The notes below the pieces were generated by a model, which was given only the letters and a program-made list of their open reading frames with translations, did not search any database and was not told the origin of the DNA. The position numbers were made by a program, and so were the translations under genes. From NCBI GenBank assembly GCA_030704615.1, contig CM060731.1:29450001-29514000 (forward strand): a stretch of DNA of 64,000 nucleotides. Reading direction: 5' to 3'. Positions 22,863 through 33,177 of this stretch are shown one piece after another; the first letter of the stretch is position 1; each line of letters begins with the position of its first letter. Origin of the DNA: Takakia lepidozioides. Its lineage: Eukaryota > Streptophyta > Takakiopsida > Takakiales > Takakiaceae.

Positions 22863-23180
22863 TTAGACATCTGTTTTTGGGTGAAAGGCTGTACTTAGCC
22901 TTACATTGGTTCCCAATTTCTTGAACAAGTCAGACCAAAAGCGACTTGTAAACATTAAATCTCTATCACAAATAATTTCACGAGGCAGACCATGAATCTT
23001 GAATATCTCTTTCATGAACAAGGATGCAACATCAGATGTCGTAGCACTCATCCTTGTAGGCATCAAATGGGCTATCTTAGACAGCCTAGATCTACAACCA
23101 CCATGATACTGTCATGGCCATTTTCTGGTCCTGGGCAAAGCCACAATGAAATCCATGCTGATAGATTCCCAATTCCATCC
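22863..23180 (-). pseudogene. inverted integrase core of the gypsy remnant
   Basis: Minus strand reads WESISMDFIVALP, then SIMVVVDLGCL, then SLFMKEIFKIHGLPREII, CDRDLMFTSRFWSDLFKKL and TAFHPKTDV: the integrase catalytic core in reverse orientation relative to its flanks. Both right-hand borders carry the same peptide stretch (FHPKTD on minus, FHPQTD on plus), so short inverted homology lies at the junction. Confidence 0.85.
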
Positions 23181-23462
23181 ACAAACAGATAAATGTTATA
23201 ACAAGCATTTTCATAGTGCCATTGGCATGAGTCCATTTGAAGTCTTATATGGATGAGATTGTTTAGCTCATGCTTCGCTTGTTGTACCACCATCAAATGT
23301 GTAGAGTGTAAATGACAGAATCAAATAAATGCATTATGTACTAGACCTCTGGTGAAGTGTAGTATGCAGGGTGCACAAGAATGGGCCAAGTTCTTTGCTG
23401 ACAAGCATAGGACAACTTTTCGTGAATTTTCTGTTGGTCATGATATGGTATTCTTGAAGGTT

Positions 23463-23657
23463 AGACAACCAATATGTAACCCAGTGGTAATGGGCACATA
23501 CCACGTTGGATGTGGTTGTGGGTTCAAACCAAGGTCTGGTGTGTCATGAAGGTGTCCATCTTTAAGCTGGAAGGCAGTAGCCCTTGCGGTGAAGTCACAC
23601 CATAAGTTACACTCCCTTCGGGAGGCGTCATATATATATATATATATTTTTAACTTT
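23463..23657 (+). mobile_element. tRNA-derived SINE insertion
   Basis: A 195-bp insertion flanked by perfect 12-bp direct repeats TTCTTGAAGGTT (23451-23462 and 23658-23669). It contains an A-box-like TGGTAATGGGC (about 23483) and a B-box GGTTCAAACC (23521-23530), the internal RNA polymerase III promoter of tRNA-derived SINEs, and ends in (TA)n plus T-rich sequence. Removing it and one repeat joins the integrase C-terminal reading across VFLKV. Confidence 0.8.
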
Positions 23658-24061
23658 TTCTTGAAGGTTCCACCTAAGAGAAGCAATTTGACACTTGGCA
23701 AGTGTTATAAGCTGTCACCAAGATTTTGTGGCCTATTCAAAATCCTAAAACGCCATGGTAAAGTGGCCTATGAATTAGATCTGCCTCCCACGTGGACAAA
23801 GTTTTCCATGTCAACCTTCTCCGGAAGTATATGTCAGACCCGTCACACATCTTGCCCACATTGCCTCGAGCTATAAGCGAGGGACAGTTGTGGCTGAATC
23901 TGAAAAGGTTTTAAAAACTCGAGTGAAGCACTTGCGCAACCAATCTTGGAAAGAACATTTGATTAAATAGTTGCATTACCTAGAGACAGAGGCTACTTGG
24001 GCTCCAGAATTGACATTGAATTATCCTTCATTTTCTGTCATTGAGGACAATGACCTGCCTT

Positions 24062-24075
24062 TGGGAAGGGGAGCT
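24062..24075 (+). promoter_or_regulatory. polypurine tract
   Basis: Purine-rich GGGAAGGGGAGCT immediately upstream of TGTTAGG, the usual start of a 3' LTR, at the end of the pol remnant. Confidence 0.6.
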
Positions 24076-24530
24076 TGTTAGGTGCGAACAAAGCTCAGCC
24101 TGGAACTGTGAACCAGTTCGCAAGAGCGAAGGCAACCGCTGAAGTTTCGGACAAGCCACTGACGGACAGCTGTAGCTGCAGGTGATAAATCGGGCAAGCT
24201 CGTGAGTCTCAGGGGGCTAGGGATTCAAGCGAGGGATGAAGAAGGAGAACTAGGGATGATGACGAAAAAGGCTGCGTTGTGAGTACTCTTTCGGCAAGTC
24301 TGGAATTGAGGAAGATGCACACTGATTTATAAAGAGATGACCTACAGGATAAAGTGGACGTATGATATGTACAGAAAATATAGATAGATAGCATGGTGTG
24401 GTGGTAGGGTGGACCGGAAGTGGTATCCGGAACTGTGCTGTTAGATCAAGTCGTTGAACTAGAGATAGTTGTTGGTTTTCCATACTGTCAAGAACCAAAA
24501 CCGTGAGCTTCCTTTCTGTACAGAGTCAAC
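24076..24530 (+). repeat. putative 3' LTR of the gypsy remnant
   Basis: Starts TGTTAGGTGCGAAC right after the polypurine tract. The right border is not determinable because no second LTR copy exists in the window; 24530 is a guess. Confidence 0.4.
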
Positions 24531-25330
24531 CTTTGTAACTCAAGCAAACAAAGTGTTGACTGGGAATGAGATCGAATTGGCTTGGATTCGTGTCATGTAT
24601 GGTTCAGAACTGGGTTGAATTGGACTTGTGCTATAATTGAGATCTAGTGAGACTTGTCATTACTTCAAAGAGAATGTGTTTTGCTTTTCATAAAGGTCAT
24701 TGGTTTCAAGAGAATTGGGATGGGCTATCTCTCCCAAGGGTGATCACCAAGACAGTTTCATTTAACTTGAAAAGAATAACAGAGTTTACAATGACAGACC
24801 TAGTTATGAGTTTTATGTGATCAGCCTCTGGGCTCTAGGCCAGTGTGGATGGAGAACAGAAAAAAAAAATTTTGAAGTTCCAAATTTTGGAACCCTGACG
24901 GACGTGGAACAAATCACAAAAGCAAATGATTACCAAGACCCTATTTTGAAGTTCCAAATTTTGGAACCCTGACGGACATGTGGAACAAATCACAAAAGCA
25001 AATGATTACCAAGACAGGCTGGGCCAGAGAACCCTGAAATGATCTTAGTGTGACTCCACTAAATAGGATGACTTTACAAGTTCCAGCTACATTTCAGAAC
25101 AGAAGTAGCCTGCACAACAAGGGCAAAATGTATACATCAATCCTCAGATCTCTTGTGAAATCTCCCATTTCCTGCTTTACTTCCCCCAAAAGATCATGCT
25201 CACTCTTGCAGAATGGGCTCCATATAGACTGAATGGGCCAGCGAGTTAGTCAAACCAAAGTGACTCACTGTGCGTCTCCAAGCAACAAAACAAAACCTGA
25301 CCGCAAGGAGAGGTTTTACAATTGAAGTTT
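24531..25330. other. intergenic, with an 83-bp tandem duplication
   Basis: No coding frame recognised. A unit of about 82 bp is repeated at 24869-24950 and 24951-25033, each with the dyad GTTCCAAATTTTGGAAC. This lies downstream of the minus-strand VPS9-domain gene and may include its 3' UTR. Confidence 0.6.
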
Positions 25331-25334
25331 GGAT

Positions 25335-26888
25335 TCATTGGTAAGTGGGGGCCAGAATAAACTCTGGGGAACCTCCTGGAAAGGCAATCCCAGGCTTCCC
25401 ATCAGCAGGCCATAAAGAATCCAGATGCCCTCTAAAACTACCTTTGCCAATCTCTTCCCTCCTACCAGAACCCAAAGTCTTATCTGAAACAGTCCTCCTT
25501 ACGGGAACTGCTCGGACATCCCCCTTAATTGTCCCCTTAATCCCTATCTCCGAGGGATAACTATCAGTCAAATCACGTCCAAACAGGTTCATGGAGAGAA
25601 TGTCACCAGTGCTCATGGTGTGCACACTTGGTTCAGAACTGTAGCTTCTGCTGTAGGCTGCCGAGGAGGAGCCATTCATATTTACATGCTGGAATTCATC
25701 AAGAAGAGTTGAGCTTCTGCCTGTTGGCCTGACAGGTGGGGAATCGACAGAACTGTATCTACCGCCTTCAGGAGATGCACTTCGTCCAGATGGCGAGGCA
25801 GTTTTGGAGATAGGAGAACTAGATTGAGGGATCGGAGATGCAGCCAGGCCCGCCACCAGTTTCTGGATCTCGTCAGAATTCAGATAATTGCATGCAGCCA
25901 CAAAATTGGTGACATGGTAAGAAAGCTCCCCTCCCTCCCCTTCTTGACTACGCAGAGAGAGAAAGTTCTCCATGTAGCATGCATTCGCCTGCAAATTCGT
26001 CACTCTTGCTCTGGCCATGAGGAGTAGCATGAAAGAAAGAAGGTCATCTGTACATGGCAGCAATCCATCTGTATCTGCCGCCGTTCCCTTGCAAGAAGTG
26101 ATCACACTCTGAATGCCCTCCATTATGCAATTGATAGTCTTGCGCAAACAGACAGCTTTTTCCCGAGGCGTCCGAAGCCTGTTAATCGAGCGGAACTGCA
26201 AAAGTGCATCTCCCAACACGAAGTCCTTGAATTCTCCTCTCACGCCGAGAACTAAAGGATCGACATTGTCGAGTTTCCCGAGGGTCTGATCCAGCAGTTT
26301 GTCACTTTGGCCAAACATTTGCTTGCATGCCCCCATGATCTTGTCATACGCAGCTCCAAGCACCCAGGCCTCGCATGCGCTCCACAGCTGTTTCATTTGC
26401 TCCTCATTTTCCACACAACACTCGAGTCTAGGATTGCATACCAGAAGCTGATCCACCAGCGTCTTCACAATCCGGCGTAACGTCCCCTTCCAAGCCTCCA
26501 GCCGCAGTTCGTCAGGAAGCGACGAGTCTCCCATCTGATACGATCCCTTGAAATGATCCACCATGGATGCAGCATGCCCCAAAGCATGCACGTTCAAACC
26601 ACTGGACTTCAGAAAATCCGTACATCCTTGAAGAGTGTCCAGATCTGGCCAGAGAGGCGTCACATTTGAGGGCCGAACCTTCACAACACCTTTCTCCGCT
26701 TTCTCGCCCCGTCCGACCGTGACCGCCTTGGGAGCATTGGCCTCCCACTTCAACCCCGACAGCAACCTCAACTGCAGGCTCGCCTTCACTCCCCGCCCCG
26801 ACGAACTTGCCCCCTCTCCCCCCTGCCTACTCTCTCGCTTGGACTTGGACGCAGATTTCCTGAAAGAAAACTTCATCATTTGCGACAA
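25335..26888 (-). CDS. VPS9-domain protein (putative Rab5-family GEF)
   Basis: Single open frame of 517 codons. The VPS9 domain (about residues 200-340) catalyses GDP/GTP exchange on Rab5-type GTPases in endosomal traffic. Visible features: TPREKAVCLRKTINCI near residue 238, then LPCTDDLLSFMLLLMARA with the conserved acidic DD near 280, and GELSYHVTNFVAACNYL with the conserved Tyr near 322. The N-terminus is basic and Ser-rich (FRKSASKSKRES); the tail (340-517) is Ser/Pro-rich and probably disordered. The length is close to plant VPS9A proteins, but the N-terminal half differs from what I expect there, so orthology is not claimed. The start is the first ATG, in a MSQMMKFSF context. No lesion seen. 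Confidence 0.82.
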   Translation of the reverse strand: MSQMMKFSFRKSASKSKRESRQGGEGASSSGRGVKASLQLRLLSGLKWEANAPKAVTVGRGEKAEKGVVKVRPSNVTPLWPDLDTLQGCTDFLKSSGLNVHALGHAASMVDHFKGSYQMGDSSLPDELRLEAWKGTLRRIVKTLVDQLLVCNPRLECCVENEEQMKQLWSACEAWVLGAAYDKIMGACKQMFGQSDKLLDQTLGKLDNVDPLVLGVRGEFKDFVLGDALLQFRSINRLRTPREKAVCLRKTINCIMEGIQSVITSCKGTAADTDGLLPCTDDLLSFMLLLMARARVTNLQANACYMENFLSLRSQEGEGGELSYHVTNFVAACNYLNSDEIQKLVAGLAASPIPQSSSPISKTASPSGRSASPEGGRYSSVDSPPVRPTGRSSTLLDEFQHVNMNGSSSAAYSRSYSSEPSVHTMSTGDILSMNLFGRDLTDSYPSEIGIKGTIKGDVRAVPVRRTVSDKTLGSGRREEIGKGSFRGHLDSLWPADGKPGIAFPGGSPEFILAPTYQ

Positions 26889-27083
26889 ACCATTACCTCC
26901 TCACATCCCCTCCCTTCTCTCTCACTGCAGCCACACCAACCACGGCCTGGATCGCTCTGCAACCATCGCCATGGCTGCCTTATTCCTTCTCCCCTCTCCT
27001 CCTCCATCTTCCTGCTCTCCGTTTCTTGAGGGCACTGTCTCTATTGTTCACTAATAAGTATTATCTTAACCCTTAACTTAGCC

Positions 27084-27125
27084 CTAACCGGCCCTAACTG
27101 GTGAGGGTTATAGTTAGGGCCGGTT
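27084..27125. repeat. inverted repeat upstream of the VPS9 gene
   Basis: AACCGGCCCTAACT and AGTTAGGGCCGGTT are a perfect 14-bp inverted repeat with a short loop containing GAGGGTTAT. May be a MITE remnant or a hairpin; no function can be assigned. Confidence 0.7.
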
Positions 27126-28655
27126 TATTAGTCCCTACTTTGGCGGTCCCTCCCGAGTCCCAAGGGATCTTGGACCTAGTCTTCCGATGAACACTCGCAG
27201 TCAAGCATCTATGGGCCATGCAGACCCCGGGTTGCAGCCTATGTTTCACCGGGTGGTGCAACACAAAACAGTGGGCAGACCGAGTAGCACACAAGGTAAG
27301 AAAAACTCGGACCCTGAATTTAGTAATTTGCTTTTATATATTTCTGATAGTATTTTTTATGATAGTATTTTGGGTCTGCCCAATTTTTTATTTTTTATTT
27401 TTTATTTTTTCCTGACCTCTCTGTAAAGACAGACAAAGCAACCCCCAGCTGAAAAGTTTGAAATTCTGTAGGAGGGTGTCCAGAAATGAGACAAGTAAGC
27501 AGCTGCGCAGCCCGTAGAGCAGACCAAGACGAAGAAGGAGGTCGAGAATCGAGAAGTCACCACAAAAGTGAGAGAAACTACATTCAGGTCATTTTTTAGG
27601 TCTCTGAAGTGATTTATAATGAATGACCTCAACATTAACCCCTAAAGGGACGCGACCTGAACATAGATGTTAACGTGAGGTCCTTTATTTTAAGAGTCCT
27701 TAGATCTAGAGTCACACCAATTAAAATCCCCTTCCTCACTCTCAACAAAAGAAGGTTCAGGGTGGTATCCCATTGTAAGCCTTCATGGCCCCACATGGTT
27801 AATTTTTCCATGTCCTCTTGATTCATTTCCAGTGCCCTTGCCCTGTTTAAGGAAAAAAAAAAAAAAAAGAAGCTCCATTCATGAAGGATTGCATTTTTCC
27901 ATGGAACGAGTGACTCAGAAATGTTGGTGGCAATGTAGTCGCCATTGGCCTAGGAATTGTCAAATGTCTTGAGGACCTGTGATGCTTGCGTTGTGAAGCC
28001 TGGGGTAGAGCTGCACACATGACCATCCAGGTTTTCTTCCCTTCAGTCATCAAATCAATGCAAATGTTAAACATTTACACATCTGATATTGGCAGCTTTT
28101 CTGTTTGACTGCCCTTGGACAAGTCACAAGACAACGTTCAATTGTCAAACTTTCAGAAATTAGTTACCCCACTTGCACATTTCCATGGCGAGATTATTCC
28201 ACCATTTTGACGACCATCATCAGTATGATGATTATTATCCAACCATGGTTCCTTTTTATCCAATAGGATATCATAAAAATAGCTTTGTGAAAATGTTTTT
28301 TTTAACTGTTGTGAGCAGATTTTGTTTTGTAATGGCATTATCCCAGGATATTATGGGAGTATTTTCCAGAATATTCCACTATGCTCACCTGCCCATTCTG
28401 TCCATGAGCATGCGCTCATCAAATATACAGCGGGCGCGGAGATTTCTTGTATACCATAGAATGTAACAATGGACCCACTCACTTAAATATAAGCTTGAAA
28501 TAGTCGCACTAAAAAGTCCAAGACCACATGCTAACTCATCAATATAGTGGATTGTGCTGCTATTCCAAACTCATAACCTGTGGGCACTGGGCCGACATTG
28601 GCACATCAATTTGGTTTATCCATCAGAACTGGGAAAACCTTGTGAGTGGCAGACA
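27126..28655. other. intergenic, no gene recognised
   Basis: Contains a T6A microsatellite (27383-27410) and a poly(A) run (27851-27868). The short frames on both strands resemble nothing I recognise. Confidence 0.5.
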
Positions 28656-28659
28656 GAAT

Positions 28660-29075
28660 GCCATAGCCAGAGAGCTTGTGAGGGGTGATGGCTACCAAGG
28701 TCACATTTATTTGTGTGCTCAATGCTTGTGGCCGCCTAGGAGTCTTGGAAGAGAGGTAAGCAGATTCATGCTAACATCATTAAATCTGGAATCGTGCCGA
28801 ATATATATGTGGAGACTGCCCTTGCGGACATGTATGTCAAATGTGGGAGCAAGACGGATGCACCTCAAGTGTTTGACAAAATGTTTCAGCGAAATGTGGT
28901 CTCAGGGAGTGCAACATTCTGGTGGCTATTGGATATCAGAGCTGGTGGTCTTAAGCATTGTTCTTCAAGGGGAAACATATGGCAGAAGCAGGTGGTACAA
29001 CAAACGCATTTTTCTGGAATTCTATTGCTCTCACCTTTTTGCAGAGATGTCCCTCTTAATGTCCCTGCTTGAAGC
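28660..29075 (+). pseudogene. PPR gene fragment
   Basis: Decayed P-L-S PPR unit: TFICVLNACGRLGVLE-type sequence near 28705-28755, then PNIYVETALADMYVKCGSK and TDAPQVFDKMFQRNVVSGSA at 28794-28915 in another frame. Homologous to one repeat unit of copies A-C; no E or DYW domain follows. Isolated debris from the same PPR family. Confidence 0.8.
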
Positions 29076-29454
29076 CAGCTAGAGTTGGCCGCAATCTTGT
29101 GGAATGTGTGATGAATTCTTGTTTGCCAAAACTGCATGTCTGGACCTTTGCCAGCTCCCCGTCCCCTCAGGAAGTCTCGGTACCTTGTTTGTTGCGAAAC
29201 AGCCCGGACCATCTCATCTGTAATCGCAACGTACAGGTTCCGCCCGTTTTTGCCGGATCGGACAATAGGTCCCATCGTCCCATCCCGTGGGGCACCCCGC
29301 CCGTGCGTGTGAAGAAACTTAGAGATCTATGGGTAACTTCCAGAACTCGAAGATTATTCCTAGCAAGCCTAGCAAGGACCCTCACGCCACTTGAGAAACC
29401 TCCTGCTTAGCTTCTGCTAGGGGAGCTGGATGAGAAAGCATTTGTTTGCCATTT

Positions 29455-29660
29455 CAATCAATTTTGATTCATGTCATACTTGTCTAAGACCTGTCAGATG
29501 GTATGTAGAACATACTAGCAAAGTTTGAAACCAAGCAAAAACCATTTGGATGGGGAACCATTAGTTCGTCCTTTTGACAATCAATTTCGATTGATCCCAT
29601 ACTTGTGTAGGACCTATCAAAGGGTATGTAGAGCATACTAGCAAAATTTGAATACTTTTT
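29455..29660 (-). repeat. inverted copy of the 120-bp repeat
   Basis: ATCAATTTTGATTCATGTCA, CCTGTCAGATGGTATGTAG and GGATGGGGAACCATTAGTTC are the reverse complement of the older repeat variant at 5590-6110. About 1.7 units. As at PPR-A, it lies downstream of a PPR sequence. Confidence 0.75.
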
Positions 29661-32370
29661 GGTACTAATCCATTCATGGATGTACTCGCAGATTCACTGT
29701 CATCACTTACATAGACAAGAAAAAAGGGATGCAGAAAAATGTCTTGAAGCTGCCTGCCAATGTGGGCAACAACATTTAGAGTTTATATTGTTGATATTGT
29801 CGAGAGGTTGGGATTCATTGTACATAGTGTCGAGTTCGTTAGTTCGCTTAAGTTGGAGCCTGCCTCTCAACCCACCTCAATGGCGCGCAGGTGTACTCGC
29901 TGCCCCTGACCCACAATAGCGGCAACGAGGCCCACCCCAAATCAGAGTGGATTGAGCTGGCCATCTTCAAATTCGACAGAATCAGTAAGCAAAATCAATT
30001 ACGGGCTGTTTATGGAAGGGACAGCTGACTTGTAGGGTTGAAATATGGACGTAGACCTACCCAATCAGACAAGGATAATTGAGACTACATAGTGCAATTC
30101 ATGGTTTCATATCATATGTAAGTAGGCAAGCACACTTCCAACGTGCAGTGGGAGATCAGAGGACAGCAACTTGGACGCTTATTTAAGCTTGTTGATGGCG
30201 TTCACGGCAACCAGTTATGACGGTTGTTGTCCCCATGTTTCCAAAAACTGAGCAAAAACCACTAGGTATATATCACTTGAGAGACTTGATCCACACTGCT
30301 CACAACACACCCATAGTAGGTATAATAGTGGGGCCTCCCAATCTGACGCCTGTTTATGGCCGGTTGTTTGCAAGCGCTGGTATGGTTCATTTGTCACGGT
30401 CTAGAAGCAAGAGATGTGCATAGACCTAAGATAACCAATTCACAATCCAGGAAAAGTACATTGTACATGGCAGGCTTTGATCATCATGGCCAACTCAAAA
30501 CATTACTCAGCCCCTTTGAAAGAACCCATGTATATATTTTCTGTACATGAGTACCTATGTCACTATCAAATAAGTACCCAACATTGTTGCGTAGAATTTG
30601 AAGGTCAAGACTCGCTTGTTGCACGAAGCGTATTAGATTATCCAAGTGTTTTTTTTTGTTGTACATAGTACAACTTTGTATTGGTGTTTCACCCACTTTT
30701 AATTTTATATACAGAAGCTGCTTTCCTCCATCTATACGTGCAACGTGGTTTTTTTTCAACGAAAGCCCATCAAGCATCTATACGTGCAACGTGATTTTTT
30801 TTTCAAGGAACGCCCACCAACCATCATAATACTAATACAAACATTACTGATTACTGAAAATACTAAACAAATACTACGGTACTGGAATTCGGTAAACTGT
30901 GCTGGACACCGCCGCTGTACAACACTATTCAACGTACATGCATGCACCCCCGGTAACCCTCCTCACACTCTTCAAATTCTTCTCGATCACGATGTCATCA
31001 TAAACTTGTGTACTATACAAGAATTTCGAAGGTTAACAACTTCGGACTCGGTCATGGCGGGGTTAGGTTGACAGAGAGGCCAAAATTTCTCCTCTCACTA
31101 TGAGTAAGGAAGGGGCAGCCTGATTTGTGAGTGGTCGCTCGGGGTGTTTCCCTTTTAGGGTGATTGCAACCTACAGTGTCCATTTTATGACGTAAATGCG
31201 TCAATTTTCCTGTACATAGATTGTTGGTTTTGATCTACAATCTTATATTTCTATGAAATTTCTTAAAAGGGACTCACAACATTGTACCTATCTACATGTA
31301 GTATCTACCTTCTCGGACTTGCCCCCAAAAACCGTTATCTCTAGAAGTGATGGACTTTATGAAAAGTCCATAAGCTTTTGTTACAGTCCATACAAAACTT
31401 GTTATGGACTCATTATATGTTAGATTTTGTAACATAATTGGAATAAGGGACTTGGCCCTCCCTTGCTATTATGATAAAGAATCTAGTGTGAGAGTTTTTT
31501 AACATTTTTACTCATTAAACTAAATTTTATGTACTTTATCAACCTATCAATAACAGCCATTTTCATAAAGTCCTTTACAATATGAAAACCAAAACACCCC
31601 ATGAGTTGTCTTCATTAAATACAACTATTTATTATAGATGAAGGATGGCCCAAGGTCAAATTTTCAAAAACATGTACTTTTGTGATTATGGTTAAGTTTG
31701 GATTACGTCATCGACGACACGTGACGGCATATATCCTCCATAACATCTTTTTTTTTCCCATTTGAAATGACAGTATCCCAACAATAGACGTTCCACATGA
31801 TATAGTGCAAGTGAATCCATGTTTTGGTTTTTTTTCACGATTTTTGTTATTTTTATCTTATGTACTTTTATGTAGGCCACATCTTCAACTTTTTGGTCCA
31901 CTCTTAGTTGCAACTACCCTTTAATTCATGAGAAAAAAAAACTCTTTGCGTATGACTCATCGCTGTTATATTGCGCAAAGGATCACGGAGATGGGATCAT
32001 CAAGTTGACCGAGAGTGCAAGTCAAAATGGTTGCGGTCACGACGTTACGACACGAGAGAGAAAATGCTGCAGACACTGTGCGAAAAAAGTCACTCCCGGA
32101 GATACGGTAAGCGTATACCGTAGTGGGATATCTGGTTAGGCACTTGCCTGCCTACTAATTATTTTTGGGGCCATTTGGCAGTTAGGCACTTTTGAGATTT
32201 TCTTAAAATTAGGCATCTTGGATGTGTAATTTTTTCAAATTAGGCAACTAAAACTAATGATCACAAAATGAATATATCCGAATATAATTGAAGTGAATGT
32301 TGAAGTGAATACAAGTGAATGAATATATGAATAGATTCGGATAGATTGAATAAGCGAATATACACGATCG
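29661..32370. other. intergenic, no gene recognised
   Basis: Short frames only. A 51-bp direct duplication (CTATACGTGCAACGTG at about 30733 and 30779) is visible. AT content rises toward 32.3 kb, the promoter side of the dirigent gene. Confidence 0.5.
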
Positions 32371-32378
32371 CTCGCCGT

Positions 32379-32390
32379 TGCATAAAAGGG
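32379..32390 (+). promoter_or_regulatory. TATA-like box of the dirigent gene
   Basis: TTGCATAAAAGGG lies about 240 bp upstream of the start codon, implying a leader of roughly 200 bp. It is the best TATA match in the region. Confidence 0.45.
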
Positions 32391-32622
32391 CCTTCCCTTC
32401 TTCTTCATGCAATCTGTACTCTACATACCTGCGAGTTGATTAAACTTGAAAGAGATCTACAGTCCTAAGAGCGAGAGGCTTGGGAGGTAGAATATATAGA
32501 GAGAGAGGGCGATTTTTTCTCTGAATGATCCAAGTACAGCAGCTCAATTGATCTAAGGAGGAGGGAGAAAGAGAGGAGTAGAGTAAGTGTGCGAGGGGCA
32601 TCCACTTTGGGCACGTTGGGCG

Positions 32623-33177
32623 ATGGCCAAACTGCAGGAAGCCATGGGGCCTCTTGTGGTAGTGGGATTTCTGGCGATTTTGATGCTGGGTACGCCTGTG
32701 ATGGGCCAACATGAATTTGAATCCGCCTTCAAGACCACGAATCTCACTTGGTACCAGAAAGAATTTTATGGGTTGGAATTGAATGACAGCATTGTGGAGC
32801 TTACAAATTCAACCTTAGGAAGATTGTCTGTGTTTGAAGAGTATGCGACTGCGACACAAGACGTGAATTCCACATTGTACGGTGTAATGGTTGGGACCTC
32901 AACGTATCACTTCCAGTCCGCCACCTTCAGAGTCTTGATAGTCGCCACTGCTAAATTCACCACCCCCTACAATGGGACGTTCAACATCCAAGGTATCATC
33001 GATGTCTTTGCTAAATCAAGCACTCTGGCCATCAATGGTGGCACCGGCGACTTCCTGAACCTGGTCAAGGGCTATATCGTTACCGAAACCATCGTACGCG
33101 GCACAGGGTACGATATAAACGAGTGGACCGCTTATTTCCTGTGGGGTCCTCAACACAGCGAAGGACATGGATACTAA
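32623..33177 (+). CDS. dirigent-family protein
   Basis: 184 codons from the ATG of MAKLQEAMG. The hydrophobic segment at residues 9-28 (GPLVVVGFLAILMLGTPVMG) is a signal peptide, so the product is secreted to the apoplast. The rest matches the dirigent eight-stranded beta-barrel: LGRLSVFEEYATATQD, LYGVMVGTSTYHFQS, and near the end STLAINGGTGDFLNLVKGYI, the family's signature GGTGDF-x-x-x-xGY. Dirigent proteins steer the stereochemistry of phenoxy-radical coupling (lignans, lignin-like polymers); the substrate here cannot be told. Several N-x-S/T sites fit secretion. The length is typical and no lesion is seen. The downstream sequence holds an AATAAA-like signal near 33500. Confidence 0.85.
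   Translation: MAKLQEAMGPLVVVGFLAILMLGTPVMGQHEFESAFKTTNLTWYQKEFYGLELNDSIVELTNSTLGRLSVFEEYATATQDVNSTLYGVMVGTSTYHFQSATFRVLIVATAKFTTPYNGTFNIQGIIDVFAKSSTLAINGGTGDFLNLVKGYIVTETIVRGTGYDINEWTAYFLWGPQHSEGHGY

Larger units (their letters stand above)
21907..24075 (+). pseudogene. Ty3/gypsy pol remnant (RT to integrase)
   Basis: Collinear decayed fragments: RT ([17 protein letters not shown] near 21957-22005), RNase H (KNELLAIVHALKIWRHYLL, ETDHQSLKYLTT, near 22155-22280), DALSRRLLQ, then the integrase zinc region (HGSHNVPISGHPG ... CFLCQVSKSE, 22600-22760). The integrase core is inverted at 22863-23180. Plus-strand homology resumes with FHPQTDKC near 23170 and MSPFEVLYG, and runs through AQEWAKFFADKH (23365) to VFLKV, is broken by a SINE, and continues with LSPRFCGLFKILKRHGKVAYEL (23712-23785). 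Many stops and shifts. No gag or 5' LTR is seen; the 5' part is absent or replaced by the sequence at 21764-21906. Confidence 0.85.

Noticed and set aside
27056-27125. CCCTAA-like motifs suggesting an interstitial telomere
   Set aside because: Not a tandem TTTAGGG array; explained by an imperfect inverted repeat.
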